From Caldilineaceae bacterium (GTDB taxonomy: Bacteria; Chloroflexota; Anaerolineae; Caldilineales; Caldilineaceae): 64,000 bases of DNA. The first letter of the stretch is position 1. Each line of letters opens with the position of its first letter. Location of the stretch: positions 1 to 64,000 of the forward strand of contig JALHQH010000041.1 of assembly GCA_022842065.1 (NCBI GenBank), given 5' to 3'. Made by a program: the position numbers and the translations under genes. Positions 62,743 to 64,000 of this stretch are shown piece after piece. The notes under the pieces are model-generated. The model was not told where the DNA came from. It saw nothing but the letters and a program-made list of their open reading frames with translations, and did not search any database.

Positions 62743-63798
62743 TTAAAGCCGATGGTTCAAATTTTGTAAAGATTTTTCTAATGCCTGGTAGTGATTGTGC
62801 AAACTGCCCGCCACTGCCTGGCGGATTTCTGGAGTGATGGCGCGCTGTTTTTCCTCTTTGTCAGGCACAAATGGCAATGTATTGCTATCATCTTTCGAAT
62901 AGTAGGAAAACTGCGTTTGCATCTCTGCCAGCAATGGCGGCGGCGCGGCGTAATGAAAGGCCAGTTGCAAAATGGCCGACAGGTTTTCCGCCTTAATTTG
63001 TTCGTAGTTGAGATATTGCATCTGTGGTGAATTGATGGCCAGCGCTGCGGCCAAATAGCCGGTAAAACAAGTTGTCAAAAATTCCAGTGGACTCATTGCC
63101 TGGTTTACGGCCGTGGTGGTATCGGTGAGAAACCCCCCTGCCGGCAAGCCCTTAAAATCTAACACCCAGACGGGACGCATAAAGGCCGACACGAGCACCT
63201 CTGCCGGGTCGCGATAGACAAATAAGCAAGGTACATCGGGGAAGGCGTGCATAATAAAGTTCATAAACTTCGCATTCCAACTGCGAAATTTTACAAAATA
63301 GTGCTGGTGTTCGGGTGTTCTTTTGCGCCCAAGGGCCAAGACGATATTTTTCAACAAGGTCATATTTTCGGTGCTCGCGGCTACCGGGGTTTGCCAGCCA
63401 TTGGTGAAATAGTGCCAGAGCCCATCATTTAAGGGTGTCCCTTCGTCGATCACAATATGCGCGGGCACACGCGCCATTGATTTCGCCAGCAGCGTCGAGC
63501 CACAGCGACTCATATGGAAGATGAAGCCAGCAGGATAGAGGGTGTCTTCCAGAAATTCAGCCGATGCCAATAACTGTAAATCCGTGGTGAAGCTAGGCAA
63601 CTGGTGTTGTTGTGCCGTTAAATGCTGGATCGAATAACGAAACTTTGATTCGGTAAATTGATAGTCACCGACATTCAACCAAACGACGCGATGCGCAGCG
63701 TCCTGCTGCTCAACATTGACGGGAATAAATCCGCGATTTTGTTGAATCAGTTGCGCGGCCTGTGCAATAGGTAGATGGGGGGGGACTGTAGTTGGCAT
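62743..63798 (-). CDS. Sulfotransferase-like protein
   Basis: A 351-residue protein. The PAPS-binding P-loop equivalent is FIFHMSRCGSTLLAKSMARV, typical of bacterial sulfotransferase_3-like proteins (FxxSRCGST-type loop), and CLFVYRDPAEVLVSAFMRPV matches the second, 3'-phosphate-binding motif with Arg and Ser. The acceptor is unknown. It lies in the middle of an operon with two membrane transporters, one of the SulP type that may bring in sulfate, though SulP substrate cannot be read from sequence. A start at 63798 follows a G-poor leader with AACCAATCAACTAATC. Confidence 0.8.
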   Translation of the reverse strand: MPTTVPPHLPIAQAAQLIQQNRGFIPVNVEQQDAAHRVVWLNVGDYQFTESKFRYSIQHLTAQQHQLPSFTTDLQLLASAEFLEDTLYPAGFIFHMSRCGSTLLAKSMARVPAHIVIDEGTPLNDGLWHYFTNGWQTPVAASTENMTLLKNIVLALGRKRTPEHQHYFVKFRSWNAKFMNFIMHAFPDVPCLFVYRDPAEVLVSAFMRPVWVLDFKGLPAGGFLTDTTTAVNQAMSPLEFLTTCFTGYLAAALAINSPQMQYLNYEQIKAENLSAILQLAFHYAAPPPLLAEMQTQFSYYSKDDSNTLPFVPDKEEKQRAITPEIRQAVAGSLHNHYQALEKSLQNLNHRL

Positions 63799-63852
63799 TT
63801 TTATTCCTTGTGAACGAAAACAGCGGTGTCAGTTAATTGATTAGTTGATTGG

Positions 63853-64000
63853 TTAAGAGGTATCAATAAGTTTACTAGTCTCTTCGTAGAGGATCATCCA
63901 CTCTTTTTGGATTCGTTCACGATTGGCGGCAATCCAGGCGATATCGAGATCATCAAATAAATAGGTAGAGATATCTTTGCTATCGATCCCTTGTAACGGG
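63853..64000 (-). CDS. Unknown protein, C-terminal part only
   Basis: An open frame entering from the right edge and ending at TAA (63853-63855). The visible ~48 residues read GIDSKDISTYLFDDLDIAWI, then NRERIQKEWMILYEETSKL. They are helical, acidic and not recognisable. It would be upstream in the operon, 54 bp before the sulfotransferase-like gene. Confidence 0.6.
   Translation of the reverse strand, partial: PLQGIDSKDISTYLFDDLDIAWIAANRERIQKEWMILYEETSKLIDTS

Overview
The window reads as a chromosomal segment of a free-living heterotrophic bacterium of the phylum Chloroflexota, probably on the Anaerolineae/Caldilineae side. This is inference from gene content: a phosphorylase-kinase-like GH15 protein, Thr/Pro-rich linkers in exported proteins, exported proteins carrying a YLPL motif near the C-terminus, a long glutamine-dependent NadE, a UDPGP-type pyrophosphorylase and many scattered toxin-antitoxin pieces. 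Most genes are GC-rich; the AAA ATPase fragment at the left edge is visibly AT-richer. I recognise no rRNA, tRNA or CRISPR array.

Layout. 1-3002 is an accessory scar: a 119-bp dispersed repeat, an ATPase fragment, an IS1595-type transposase fragment, a complete IS5-family element with CTAG flanks, the C-terminal end of a Roco-type protein, and an intact higBA pair with its own promoter and operator. 3023-14452 holds permease, nuclease, 5'-nucleotidase, formamidase, SDR, Rieske oxygenase, TIM-barrel isomerase, Uma2, SEC-C, mannonate dehydratase and UspA genes. 14546-21924 holds the second copy of the 119-bp repeat, two paralogous DUF1444-like genes flanking the 1066-residue phosphorylase-kinase-like protein, and an NHL-repeat exported protein. 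22283-34536 holds oxidoreductases, NAD synthetase, a type II pantothenate kinase coupled to an antitoxin-like gene, a B12/radical-SAM protein and two MFS transporters. 34520-48264 holds DinB, DUF4160/DUF2442, GMC oxidase, an AtuA pair, a candidate small RNA, TetR-LtrA, a double-epimerase protein, VapBC and a secreted zinc carboxypeptidase. 48308-64000 holds UDP-sugar pyrophosphorylase, gamma-glutamyltransferase, a three-gene envelope locus and a minus-strand operon in which a SulP transporter and an ABC transporter both carry C-terminal cyclic-nucleotide-binding domains beside a sulfotransferase-like gene.

The most striking feature is not a gene. Long inverted repeats with near-perfect stems recur every few kilobases between genes. 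They include an 80-bp palindrome with no loop, several elements that fold as an outer stem enclosing two hairpins, and a related group built on AGAACGCGGATTT. Two comparable palindromes sit in frame inside protein-coding genes (a FAD oxidase and a 1193-residue envelope protein), reminiscent of Rickettsia palindromic elements. This suggests an active palindrome-spreading or palindrome-generating process. Two further recurring themes are G-poor, low-complexity leaders before start codons and two unannotated single-helix microproteins.
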